A DNA stretch of 64,000 bases from Lactarius indigo (taxonomy: Eukaryota; Basidiomycota; Agaricomycetes; Russulales; Russulaceae), in the NCBI GenBank assembly GCA_025766275.1, contig JAFKAC010000041.1, positions 434,001 to 498,000 on the forward strand. Direction: 5' to 3'. A program made the translations under genes and the position numbers. This document shows, piece by piece, positions 40,255 to 50,831 of the stretch; the stretch's first letter is position 1; each line of letters opens with the position of its first letter. The notes beneath the pieces are model-generated. The model did no database searches and had not been told where the DNA came from. It saw only the letters and a program-made list of their open reading frames with translations.

Positions 40255-41801
40255 ACACACAACGACCTCTCACACCAGAAGAAAAGGCCCACATCCCAGT
40301 ATACTTCTTCGATCCCTATTTTTCTCTCACCGATAATCTTTACTACGCCAAGTGGAAAGAGGAGGACATCTCCAGCCCTACTGGAAAACACCCGTGGACG
40401 GTTGTCGCCACCCAGCACCAAATTGTTTTTCAGGACCTAAAGGAAGCCTTTCCCGGTATCGACAAGGTCAAGGACCTAAGTTACAACTCCCTACACGCCA
40501 CCTTCAAGGGAAAGAACGTTCGTTGGAACTTTGTAAACGAACAGTGGATCTACCTAAACAACAAACCAGTCCATTTTAACACACCTAGTCAATCCGAAGA
40601 TTCAGACAGCGACACAGAGGAAGTATCGCAAATCCTAGACACTACTACCAAGAAACTCTCCGGTCTACTCTCCCAAGTAACCTCCCGACCCTCGACACCT
40701 CAGATTTCCCCTAGTACCTCAGGACCAAGTCGTTTCCCTGCAACAGACCCACCACATCGACTCCCATCACCACCCCTAACCGTTCAAGCCTCTTCCTCAG
40801 TACCCCCCTTATCCGTTCCTCCCGTACCCACTGCAATGGCAGCCCCCGCACCTGCAAAAATTTTAGGCGCAGCGCCTGAACCCTTTGATGGCAAGCCCAA
40901 CAATGCTGAGGCCTTTTGGAACAACCTTGCCAATTACTTCCATCTAAACCGGGATATCTTTGACACTGAAGATAAAAAGATATCCACTGCCCTTACCTAT
41001 TTCAAGGTCGGAACCCCAGCAGGAGAATGGGCTCAAGATAGGCAAAAGAAAGCCTTAAACCCGACCGGAGGGGCAGCAGTATCCTTTGGCACCTGGGCGC
41101 AGTTCAAAACTGACTTTAATGCACACTTCGTTCCTGGTCACACTGCCATGGAATCCACCAACAAAATGTATTCTCTAAAGATGGGGACCCGACCTTTCAA
41201 CGAATGGTTCCAAGAATGGTCAACCCATGCTACACGAAGTGGTGCAAATGAACAAACCAAGATGTATGCCTTCCGACAAGCTATTCCAACAGCTCTGAAT
41301 ATGAAGCTGCTTGGTATATCCCCCATCCCTACCACCTTCGACACCCTTGTTGAGAAAGCAAGAGAATTCGATCGCGCATATCGAATTTACGCTGGTCACG
41401 CCATTAACCAGTTTAACAAAACCCATAAGACCACCGCAGGACGGGCCGTCCTAGCAGAGGACGATAGCGTTAATGTCAACGCTTCCTCATCTCGTACTAC
41501 CAAACCAAGGAACAAACTCACCAAAGAAGAGCGAGAGTACCGCTTCAAGAATAAACTCTGCCTGTACTGTGGCAAGCCAGGCCACGTACTTAAAGAATGT
41601 CACGCCAAGACGGCAGCCATGAAGGCCAAAGGAGGCCAATCCAACAACAACGCTAGGGCGCGTGGCGCCTTTGTTGATGAACCAAGTCAGGAGGAAGCAC
41701 CTGCTGACCACCCAGCAAACATTGGAGCGATATATCGAGAGATACTCCCTTTTGACCCGGACGCACGTCCGCGTTCGGTGCCTATTAATGAGGATTTTTA
41801 G
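40251..41801 (+). CDS. gag: Gag of C2
   Basis: 516 codons. The ATG at 40251 is the first ATG after the predicted transcript start 3.3 kb upstream, and the next one (40836, in frame) lies just before the capsid domain, as in the other families. N-terminal domain to about residue 105 with NFVNEQWIY, acidic and Ser/Pro-rich linker to about 195, capsid domain about 205-390 (AAPEPFDGKPNNAEAFW onward), CCHC knuckle CLYCGKPGHVLKEC near 436, and C-terminus PINEDF. It ends GAG GAT TTT TAG (41790-41801), the proposed frameshift site. It forms the particle and binds element RNA. Confidence 0.96.
   Translation: MNTQRPLTPEEKAHIPVYFFDPYFSLTDNLYYAKWKEEDISSPTGKHPWTVVATQHQIVFQDLKEAFPGIDKVKDLSYNSLHATFKGKNVRWNFVNEQWIYLNNKPVHFNTPSQSEDSDSDTEEVSQILDTTTKKLSGLLSQVTSRPSTPQISPSTSGPSRFPATDPPHRLPSPPLTVQASSSVPPLSVPPVPTAMAAPAPAKILGAAPEPFDGKPNNAEAFWNNLANYFHLNRDIFDTEDKKISTALTYFKVGTPAGEWAQDRQKKALNPTGGAAVSFGTWAQFKTDFNAHFVPGHTAMESTNKMYSLKMGTRPFNEWFQEWSTHATRSGANEQTKMYAFRQAIPTALNMKLLGISPIPTTFDTLVEKAREFDRAYRIYAGHAINQFNKTHKTTAGRAVLAEDDSVNVNASSSRTTKPRNKLTKEEREYRFKNKLCLYCGKPGHVLKECHAKTAAMKAKGGQSNNNARARGAFVDEPSQEEAPADHPANIGAIYREILPFDPDARPRSVPINEDF
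41790..41801 (+). other. Candidate -1 frameshift site at gag/pol of C2
   Basis: GAGGATTTTTAG, identical to B and C1. The -1 frame is open from here for about 200 nt with no ATG before the protease, so pol cannot readily start by itself. Confidence 0.58.
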
Positions 41802-41995
41802 GCTCTTCCATCGTAGCACTGTCGATTGGAAGTATTCGTGCCAGTAGCGTTGTACACGGCCTTTCCCTACTAGAGACGCTCGGAGCCGAGCATGTACCTG
41901 CAGAAACAATTCGGAATAGGAGAGCTCCCTCAATTGTTCTCAGAGTTACACTAGTAGGAAAGAAGTCTGGCAAAGAAATCAGTGCCCGTGCCCTG

Positions 41996-44900
41996 TTGGA
42001 CAGTGGTGCGGAGGGCATCATTGTGGATGATGGGTTTGCGCGTGCAAACAACCTAACAATGCGAACACTAATTAAACCCTTACCAGTTAGAAACGTGGAT
42101 GGGTCTCCCAACAAGACGGGATCTGTTAAGTATACTACGATCCAGAAACTACGGATCAGAACTTCTGACGACAACTACCATGACGAAACTGTGGAACTCT
42201 ATGCGACTACTCTAGGGGAGCACGATATAATCTTAGGAACAGATTGGCTCCAAGCGCATAATCCTGAGATCGATTGGCATCAACCAAAAATAGCCTTCAC
42301 CCGATGCCCAAAAACCTGCGCCCTGTCCTCCTCAGCGGTTGTCATCTCTTCGAAAACACCACAAACGCGACATACGACTATTAACATCCTCGAACTCGAC
42401 TCTGGCCAAGAAACCTGTCTCCCCATAAATGAGGAAAGTGAACCCCTGGAACCTGCCTTCATTAACGACGCCTGGGAACCCTGGCTGTGGATCCACAGCT
42501 TTAGCAAGTATGACCACCTTGCCATCCGAGCAAAAATAACTACAAGCACCAAGATAGCAGCACGCACTGCACCTAAGCCTTCCACCGACCACATTCCGAG
42601 CCACTTTCAACGATACACTAAAGTATTCAGCGAAATCGCATCCCACCGACTACCCCAACATCAGCCCTGGGATCACGCAATTGATCTCAAACCAGGTGCC
42701 ACTATGAAGAATTGTGGCATTTATCGACTTACGCCAAAGGAATCCGATGCCCTCAAGGAGTACATCTCTGAACACCTAAAGAAAGGTTACATTCGACCAT
42801 CTAAGTCACCTATGGCCTCCCCCTTCTTCTTTGTCGACAAAAAGGATGGCAAACTCCGACCTGTGCAAGACTACCGCGCCCTCAACAACATAACCATTAA
42901 GAACGCAGCCCCCCTTCCCCTTATCCCTGAACTTATCGACAAACTCCATGGTGCGCGCTACTTTACCAAGCTAGATATTCGTTGGGGATACAACAATATC
43001 CGCATCCGCGAAGGCGATGAATACAAGGCAGCCTTCAAAACATCCTTAGGACTCTTTGAGCCAACCGTAATGACTTTTGGCCTCTGCAATGCCCCTGCCA
43101 CTTTCCAAACATTTATGAACCAAATCTTCGAGTCCTTGATTGACGGTGGACACGTAGTGGTCTACCTCGATGACATCTTGATCTTCACCGACGATATCTC
43201 CTCACTCACAGCGTTGACACACGACGTGCTTCAGCGGCTGGAACGCCACGATCTCTACCTGAAACCTGAAAAATGTACGTTTGCACAAACCTCAGTCGAA
43301 TACCTCGGAATCGTTATTTCCGATGGCCAAGTCTCTATGGATCCTGCAAAGGTTGCAGGAATTACTCAATGGCCCACTCCGCGCACTGTCAAACAAGTAC
43401 AAGCCTTTCTAGGCTTTTGCAATTTCTATCGACGCTTCATTAAAGACTACTCCACGGTCGCCCGTCCATTGTTTGACCTAACCAAGAAAGATGTCCCCTT
43501 TTCTTGGGGTACTGCGGCGGAAAACGCTTTCCGCGCCCTGATTAAATGCTTCACCACAGCTCCTGTCCTTGCCCTACCTGACCATTCTAAACCCTTCCGC
43601 CTCATCACTGATGCGAGTGATTTTGCTACCGGTGCCATCCTGGAACAACCTGATGCCTTGCAACGTTGGCATCCCGTCGCCTTCCTTTCTAAATCCCTCC
43701 TTCCTGCCGAGCGTCACTACGAAATCTGTGACAAGGAACTTCTTGCCATCATCCATGCCTTACATGCTTTCCGCCACTACCTGGAAGGGCGGGACGACGT
43801 TACTGAAATCTGGTCTGACCATGGCAACCTTGTCTATTTTACCACGAAGCAGAAACTTTCCCGCCGACAGGCCCGTTGGGCCCTTTTCCTCTCTCGCTTC
43901 CAGTTCATCATCATCCACAAACCTGGTACACAAAATAAGTCTGATGCCCTGTCTCGGCGTCCAGATCATAAAAAGGGGATAGCGGATGAAGATGAAAAGC
44001 GAGTACTCCTAGACACCAAATATTTTTCCATCAATGCAGTACAACGAACCGCAGTAACCATTCAAGGAGATACCACCCTCCGGCAGCGTATCAAAAACAC
44101 CCAGACCTATGACAAGGAAGTCAGCATGGCCCTAGAATCCCTTCTAAAAAATGGCCCTCGATCCCTAGCTAAAGGCCTAGAAGAGTGGAACTTAGAAGAT
44201 GGCATTATCTTGTTCAAAGGACAAGTCTACGTTCCAAAAGACGACAACTTACGAAGAGACATTGTTAAAACATACCATGACCACGTCGCCACAGGACATC
44301 CAGGGCGATGGAAAACCTACGAGTTAATATCCCGAGACTTCTGGTGGCCAGGAATATCAACCTTCGTCAAAACCTACGTTGATGGTTGCGCCACATGCCA
44401 AGCTACTAAAATCAAACCACGCACCCAAGTACCCCTACAACCAAATGCAATACCTGAAGAAATATGGGGAACCATCACAATGGACTTTATCACCGACCTT
44501 CCCCTATCCCACAACTACGATTCACTATTCGTAGTAGTTGATCGACTCAGCAAAGCCATAGTCATTTCCCCTTGCAACAAGACCATCACGGCAGATGAAA
44601 CAGCCCAACTCTACCTTGAAAATGTCTGGAGACGTACCGGCCTACCTCGACAAGTCATATCCGACAGAGGCCCCCAGTTTGCATCAAAGGTCATGCAAGA
44701 AATTTGGAACAAACTCGGAGTCAAATCCACGCTATCCACAGCTTTCCACCCACAAACCGATGGAGAAACTGAACGTGTCAACCAAGAACTCGAACAATAC
44801 CTCCGTGTCTTCTGCAACTTCCAACAAGATAACTGGGTGGATCTAATTCCATTCATGGAATTTGCACACAATGCCCGACAACATAGCGCAACCCACAAGT

Positions 44901-45562
44901 CCCCCTTTGAGGTTTGGTATGGATACAAACCAGAATTCATTCCCCCGACCCACTTCACCACCAAAATACCAACAGCCGAGGAGAGACTAAATATGCTAAA
45001 TCAAATCCGCTCCGAAGTTACTGCAGCCCTTAAAGTAGCAGCGGAAGTCATGAGAGGGTCGAAAACACCCACCCCCTCTCATGAATTCAAGACAGGCGAT
45101 CTAGTCTGGCTGGAAGGGACCAACATCCATACTACCCACCCCAAAGCTAAACTTGCCCCACGACGCCATGGCCCCTTTAAAGTCCTTTCCACCTGGGGAG
45201 TCAATTGCAAGCTCCAACTCCCCAAGGCATGGCGCATTCACCCAGTCTTCCACAACTCCTTGATCTCTCCGTACAAAGAAAACACCACGCATGGCCCCAA
45301 CTTCACCCGACCACCCCCGGAGATCATCCAAGGGGAAGACGAACACTACGAAGTAGAAAGGGTCTTGCAATCCAAGGTATCGCCTAACAAGAAGGGCATA
45401 CTCTACTTGATCAAGTGGAAGGGGTATCCCGACTCTGAAAATTCCTGGCTCCCCTCCTCCCAAATGACCCATGCGCAAGACCTTGTTAGTCAATTTCACA
45501 AGGCCAACCCCGGTGCCCCTAAACCAAAGTCAACTAGTGCTAGTGGAATAGCACGACGTTAA
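41996..45562 (+). CDS. pol: Pol polyprotein of C2
   Basis: The listed start is a TTG within the protease motif. The real protein most likely begins at the frameshift (TTA at 41798), adding about 66 residues of pre-protease. Order: protease LLDSGAEG, RT with YLDD (VVYLDDILIF), RNase H (DASDFATGAILEQ, CDKELLAI, WSDHGNL), integrase zinc region (HVATGHPG, GCATCQ), catalytic residues in MDFITDLP, VISDRGPQF and TDGETERVNQELEQYLR, GPY-like region, and a chromodomain (LYLIKWKGYPDSENSWLP). TAA at 45560-45562 is followed by AAAAAGGGGATAC, the polypurine tract, and the 3' LTR. No defect is visible. Confidence 0.96.
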   Translation: MDSGAEGIIVDDGFARANNLTMRTLIKPLPVRNVDGSPNKTGSVKYTTIQKLRIRTSDDNYHDETVELYATTLGEHDIILGTDWLQAHNPEIDWHQPKIAFTRCPKTCALSSSAVVISSKTPQTRHTTINILELDSGQETCLPINEESEPLEPAFINDAWEPWLWIHSFSKYDHLAIRAKITTSTKIAARTAPKPSTDHIPSHFQRYTKVFSEIASHRLPQHQPWDHAIDLKPGATMKNCGIYRLTPKESDALKEYISEHLKKGYIRPSKSPMASPFFFVDKKDGKLRPVQDYRALNNITIKNAAPLPLIPELIDKLHGARYFTKLDIRWGYNNIRIREGDEYKAAFKTSLGLFEPTVMTFGLCNAPATFQTFMNQIFESLIDGGHVVVYLDDILIFTDDISSLTALTHDVLQRLERHDLYLKPEKCTFAQTSVEYLGIVISDGQVSMDPAKVAGITQWPTPRTVKQVQAFLGFCNFYRRFIKDYSTVARPLFDLTKKDVPFSWGTAAENAFRALIKCFTTAPVLALPDHSKPFRLITDASDFATGAILEQPDALQRWHPVAFLSKSLLPAERHYEICDKELLAIIHALHAFRHYLEGRDDVTEIWSDHGNLVYFTTKQKLSRRQARWALFLSRFQFIIIHKPGTQNKSDALSRRPDHKKGIADEDEKRVLLDTKYFSINAVQRTAVTIQGDTTLRQRIKNTQTYDKEVSMALESLLKNGPRSLAKGLEEWNLEDGIILFKGQVYVPKDDNLRRDIVKTYHDHVATGHPGRWKTYELISRDFWWPGISTFVKTYVDGCATCQATKIKPRTQVPLQPNAIPEEIWGTITMDFITDLPLSHNYDSLFVVVDRLSKAIVISPCNKTITADETAQLYLENVWRRTGLPRQVISDRGPQFASKVMQEIWNKLGVKSTLSTAFHPQTDGETERVNQELEQYLRVFCNFQQDNWVDLIPFMEFAHNARQHSATHKSPFEVWYGYKPEFIPPTHFTTKIPTAEERLNMLNQIRSEVTAALKVAAEVMRGSKTPTPSHEFKTGDLVWLEGTNIHTTHPKAKLAPRRHGPFKVLSTWGVNCKLQLPKAWRIHPVFHNSLISPYKENTTHGPNFTRPPPEIIQGEDEHYEVERVLQSKVSPNKKGILYLIKWKGYPDSENSWLPSSQMTHAQDLVSQFHKANPGAPKPKSTSASGIARR

Positions 45563-45573
45563 AAAGGGGATAC

Positions 45574-46269
45574 TGTCACGAACCTATAAACCTGGTCGTG
45601 ACTCAAGGCGCTTAGGACCGGGCCGGACTGGACCGGGCTTATGTCATCAACTTCCTAAAGGGGAAATCCGAAATCGGAGTTTGAATTTCGCTCTCCGACG
45701 GTCACGTGATGTGTCACGTGATTACTCTGTCTCTCCAAGTCACATGTGTACACGCACGTGTATCAATCAACAATTGATCGTTTATCGATCAACGAAGATA
45801 ATCAACCAAGTCACAAGGAACATGTGTTCTAATCACGGGTTCCGCAGCTGCTGCGGAATCACGCCACTATGGCGCAATATGGCGCCATCGACTGCGGCGC
45901 AGTCGTACCATGCTTACCCTGTATTCTGATTGGACGGTATTAATAACTTGTCTCTGGAATGTTCCAGTCCGCAGTATTGCGCAGCACTCGTGAACAGGCC
46001 CTAAGCCTGCCCTAAAGTTACGCACAGACCACCCCCTGTAGTATATAAGCCAGCTCAATCTATCGGACAGTCCCTCAGACTGTCCACTTGTGACATCTTC
46101 CTCTCTTGCCTCTCAGCTCCTTCGAGTGCCCCACCTTGTGTGCGCCACTACCTTCTTTGAGCCAAGAACGCCTCCTCTTCGCCCCCTTCGACACTCTCTC
46201 CGTCTCTACCTCGCCCGCCGTCGTCTTCAACCGTACCCCTCGCTGTCGAGTGACAGTGAGTTCTCCACA
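45574..46269 (+). repeat. 3' LTR of C2
   Basis: 696 bp, one difference from the 5' LTR. Ends CTCCACA before the CCCTA duplication. The last 120 nt contain the same GTGAGT donor. Confidence 0.96.
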
Positions 46270-49200
46270 CCCTATGACTCAGGAGGAAGACAAGAAACTA
46301 CGCGAATGGATCGACGAACAACTAAAAAAGGGGTACATACAACCCTCTAAATCTCCATACGCCTCGTCCTTCTTCTTTATCAAGAAGAAGGATGGTAAGT
46401 TGTGACCCGTTCAGGACTACCGAAAAATCAACGCCGTCACCATCCGCAACCAATACCCACTCCCCCTCATCTCTGATCTTATCACCGACCTCAGTAACGC
46501 CCACATCTATACCAAGCTCGATGTTAGATGGGGATATAACAACATACGCATCAAAGAGGGAGACGAGGAAAAAGCGGCGTTCAAAACGCGATATGGACTA
46601 TTCGAACCAACAGTGATGTTTTTCGGCTTAACCAATTCCCCAGCGACGTTCCAGACTATGATGAACTTCATCTTCAGGGACACCATCGCAAAACATGAAA
46701 AACGCGGCACGGTTATTCGGGTCTACATGGACGACATTGGCATTGCTACGGGTCTTACTCATTCCTTATCAGATCACATCGAGGCAGTTAAAGACGTCCT
46801 CCACGTATCCGCGGAACACGATTTATATTACAAACTCGAGAAATGCCTCTTCCACTCCCCGCGTATGGATTACCTGGGGGTAATCCTTGAAAAGGGGGTG
46901 ACACGCATGGACCCCGTCAAAATTTCGGGTATTAAAGACTGGCCAACGCCAACCAAAGTTAAGGACGTCCGCTCTTTCCTTGGATTCTGCAATTTTTATC
47001 GACCCTTCATACGAGGATTTGCAACCAAAGCGCGACCACTCAACAAACTTACGCGCAAAGATACCAAATGGCACTGGGGGAACGAAGAAGAAAAGGCATT
47101 CCAAGACCTTAAAACTCTCGTCACTAGTGAACTTGTCTTAGCGCATCCAGACCTCACACAACAATTCGAATTAGAAGTCGACGCATCTGGCTTCGCCACA
47201 GGCGCAGTCCTTCTTCAACGAAAAGCAGACGGCAAACGACATCCCATCGGCTACTACTCATCCACCCTCAATGAGGCCGAACGAAATTATGACATCTACG
47301 ATCTCGAACTCCTCGCGATCGTCAAAGCCTTTCGTCACTGGAGACCCCTCTTAGCGGGTTCCCCTCACAAGATCAAAGTGTTCTCCGACCATCTCAACTT
47401 GCAATACTGGAAATCGCCACAAAAGATCAGTAGACGCGTGGCCAGGGAAGTACTCGAACTCTCAGAATACGATTTTGAGATTCATCACATCAAAGGGACT
47501 TCTAATGGACGCGCTGATACACTATCGCGGAGACCAGACTATGACCAAGGAGAGAACGACAACAAAGGAATCACGGTACTGCCAGAAAGCGTCTTTGTGC
47601 GCGCTACTATACTGGAAGAACCACAACACCCACATTGGAGACCCGAGATCCTACTGGTAGAAATGACTCCGGAACACCCTATTTATGAACAAGACACAGC
47701 TAAGTTGAAACCTTGGGTTGACGCTCACAAGCTAAAAGACATCGAAGGGACGTGGTACAAAGACGGACGCCGAGTGGTCACCGGCGGGATCCATGACAAA
47801 CGTACCATCATCGCGGCCCATCACGACTCCCCAGTCTATGGTCATCCTGGTATCAAACGAACTCTCCAACTCACCGAACGACATTATTGGTGGCCACAGA
47901 TGAAAAACGATGTCACGGACTATGTCAAAGGCTGTGCCGAGTGCCAGCAACATAAAGTTAATCTTCATCCCATCAGAGCACCTCTACAACCCATCTATCC
48001 TAAACCGGAAGCCCTGCCATTCGAAACCATCGCAGTGGATTTCATCACTAAGCTCCCTGTATCCCGCGGTTATGACTCAATTCTGACCGTGACCGATCAC
48101 GACTGCACTAAAGCAGCTATTTTCATCCCATGTAACGAAGAGATAACAGCCGAGGGAACGGCCGCTCTGTACGTCTCCCATGTCTTCCCACGCTTTGGAC
48201 TCCCCTCGCGTGTCATCAGTGATCGAGACCCTCGCTTCGCATCCAAGTTCATGTGGGAGATATGCAAAATCCTTGGCATCAGCCAAAATATCTCAACCAC
48301 TTATCATCCCCGAACCGACGGCCAATCAGAACGAACAAACCAATGGCTAGAACAATACCTCCGCTTCTGGGTGAACGAACGACAAGACGACTGGGTTCGT
48401 TATCTGCCAATGGCAGAATTCACGCATAACAATTGGCCTAACGAGACCACGCGGGAGTCCCCCTTCTTTCTCTTATCAGGGTTCAACCCTCACGCTGATT
48501 GGACCGATAGGCCTTCCCCTATCCCACAGGTGTCTTTGCGGTTAGATCAGTTCAAACAAGCACGCCAACGAGCCTTCTCTTGTATGCTCTGGGCGCAAAA
48601 GTCATGGATCAAGCATAAAGATACGCCCAAGTTCGAAGAAGGAGACCTTGTGTGGCTAGAAGGACGCCACTTACGCACACACCAACCAACCGCGAAACTT
48701 GCTGCTAAACGGCATGGACCGTTTAAGGTCATCCAGGTGATGTCCCCTGTCAATTATCGCCTCGGACTTCCCACGCAGTGGAGCATCCACGATGTCTTCC
48801 ACATAGATCTTCTCACACCTTATCGTGAAACACCCACGCACGGACCAAACTATCAGCGCCCACCACCGGATTTGGTCGATAACGAGGAAGAGTATGAAGT
48901 CGAGAAGATTCTGGACTCTCGGCGATTCGGCAGAAGACGCCGGCTCCAATACCTCGTGAAATGGAAGGGGTACCCAGACTCCGATAACCAATGGATCGAT
49001 AAGGATGACGTATTTGCCGATGAAGCCATTCGGGAATTCAAACATTCGAACCCTGACAGAGAAATGCATATAAGGACGGCCCTCTGTCGTGATAAGTCCC
49101 CATCTCTCATTCCTCTCATGTCCTCTGCTCGACGCAATGACCAGCTCGCACTCCTCTCTACCCTTATCAACGACTCCTCCGCCACGCCTGTTGACCCCGA

Positions 49201-50290
49201 CTCCACCAACGACACCACGACCGCTGGAACTACAGATGGAGGCTGTACCTCCATGCAGCATGAGGAAGACGGCCCTATCACTAGTGAAGAACTGCACCAG
49301 ACATTGCAACGATTCCCTGTGCCCGTACAGGGAACTCTCGACGACGATCCAGCAACAACTCGACCAGCACCTCCGCCAATGTACGCCCTCACAAACCCCA
49401 ACACTGGTGAGCCTGAAACCTTCCTCATGGAAGACGAACTCTTTCGGCTTCAAGCAGCTGTCCTGCACAGTACGACCTCCCGACGCTATGAAGAAGTACG
49501 AACAAGAATGGAAGGAGACGGCGGCGCGGTGGCAGCAGGAGCAACTGCATATCGCCGCCTGCCGACGACGAATGATGAAGGAGCGGAGGGAGTATTGGAT
49601 GAAGATGAGGATGAAGACGAGCTTAGAGACTATTACCCCATCAGGCACGCATTCCTTAATCATGAATTCTACGCTGAAGATCCAGCCGCCACTCCCTACC
49701 TCGTCGACGCAGCGGGGGGGCCTCTACACAGAGGACGAGTCGCCGTGGCACAAGCGGCTCGTTATACACCAATGGGGGAACGAGACCCAGCAACCAGGGT
49801 CGTCGTCCCTGAAGGGTTCCAGGTCAATCGAGGACCCGATTACATTCCGTTCCCGATCAAGCTCCCCAACGGACCGACGGTACAAGCATCCCACGTACAG
49901 GTTATCCGAGGAGGAGACCCCTTCGTACTCGGACTAGCCCCGGGGTCGGGCTTCCTCTATGGAAAACCCCTCTACGCTACCCCGCACCTTCCAAAAAACA
50001 ACCGCGCATTCATACCTCACGAGGAGTATTTTATGCTCCGCGATCGTCACCCCACCGACTTACTGCTAATGCGCATCGGAGACGTCACCCTTACTCAGGA
50101 ACTGTGCCGTTTCCGGCAGTTCGCCTTTGCCGAAGACCAGCTGGAGAAGCGGATCCGGCAATTGCAGTTGGAGCGGGAGATGGTAGTTGCAGACAAAAAG
50201 GACAGTCTCTATCGTCTCGAGAGGGCTAACATATTGGTGCGGATGGAAGATGAAGCGGAACGAATGAGGCAAGAATCGGTAGCGGACTAG
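46270..50290 (+). pseudogene. pol: Element E pol, RT to chromodomain plus long C-terminal extension
   Basis: Resumes the E pol frame after C2. TGA at 46403-46405 interrupts RT between KKKDGKL and PVQDYR, where Arg is invariant in the other elements, so CGA to TGA is the likely event. From 46406 the frame is open to TAG 50288-50290: RT (YMDDIGIATG), RNase H (DASGFATGAVLLQ), integrase (GCAECQ, VDFITKLP, VISDRDPRF, TDGQSERTNQWLEQYLR), chromodomain (LQYLVKWKGYPDSDNQW, near 48950). Then come about 415 more residues: a Ser/Thr/Asp-rich linker, an acidic run (DEDEDEDE), a folded-looking part (PEGFQVNRGPDYIPFPIK) and a C-terminal coiled-coil-like segment (LEKRIRQLQLEREM). B and C Pol stop soon after the chromodomain. 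Confidence 0.93.
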
Positions 50291-50322
50291 TGAGGTGGGC
50301 CTCACTCCTGAAAAGGGGGTGA

Positions 50323-50831
50323 TGTTACGGTACAGACTTGGTGACTCATTACATATGACTCATGACCGGTTATGACTACAGTCCGGTATCAGTATTAGTC
50401 ATGGACTCTTACATCGCATCAGTCAGCATGGTAGTACACATGTGATTGTGACTCGTGTATGACTCATTCCTAGGATAGCTGTACTAGGGTTCGAGCTAGT
50501 TACGCTACTGGTTACCTAACATTATAGCGGCGCTTTGAAGCCCGCGAGTATCTGTATAAGTAGTCGACTTGAAAGACCAAGAGTCCCCATCTTGGTCTTC
50601 TTCAATCCACCATCTCGATTCACCTCTTGTCTGCCTTAGTCCCTGACTAAGTGCACCTCCGCTTCTACCCACCAAGGGGTAGTACTTCTTTGTCTTAGCT
50701 GCAGCGTGTGTCAGAGTACCCCTGTTCAGCTTGCGTTGGGTTGACACGTGATCCCCATTCGCCTATACTTCCGCTAAGTCGAATACGCCTTCTCAGAGTC
50801 CAAGTCGGACTAACGCCGGTGGAGCGTAACA
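50323..50831 (+). repeat. 3' LTR of element E
   Basis: 509 bp, TGTTACGG...GCGTAACA, preceded by the polypurine tract AAAAGGGGGTGA. Relative to the 5' and solo copies it carries CpG losses such as TACGGAC to TACAGAC, ATACGAC to ATATGAC and TTCGCC to TTCACC. Confidence 0.95.

Larger units (their letters stand above)
36429..46269 (+). mobile_element. Full-length chromovirus C2 with three extra ORFs (9.84 kb)
   Basis: 696-bp LTRs (36429-37124 and 45574-46269) with one difference seen (AAGGTGC/AAGGCGC, a CpG transition). Target duplication CCCTA lies at 36424-36428 and 46270-46274. Removing C2 and one CCCTA restores the E pol frame (Tyr-Pro-Met-Thr-Gln). Order: LTR, ORF1, ORF2, ORF3, gag, pol, LTR. 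All frames are open and all catalytic motifs present, so it is recent and possibly active. The 3.3 kb from predicted transcript start to gag contain no ATG on the sense strand. Confidence 0.98.
33181..50831 (+). mobile_element. Chromovirus E, full length but split by C2
   Basis: 509-bp LTRs (33181-33689 and 50323-50831), target duplication GTGTG (33176-33180 and 50832-50836). Without C2 (9841 bp plus 5-bp duplication) E is about 7.8 kb. It disrupts the F2 gene and is itself disrupted in pol by C2. LTR differences seen by eye number eight, seven at CpG. Two TGA stops replace expected CGA codons, and the protease Asp codon has become Asn, so this copy is dead. The Pol has an unusual C-terminal extension of about 415 residues beyond the chromodomain. 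Confidence 0.96.
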
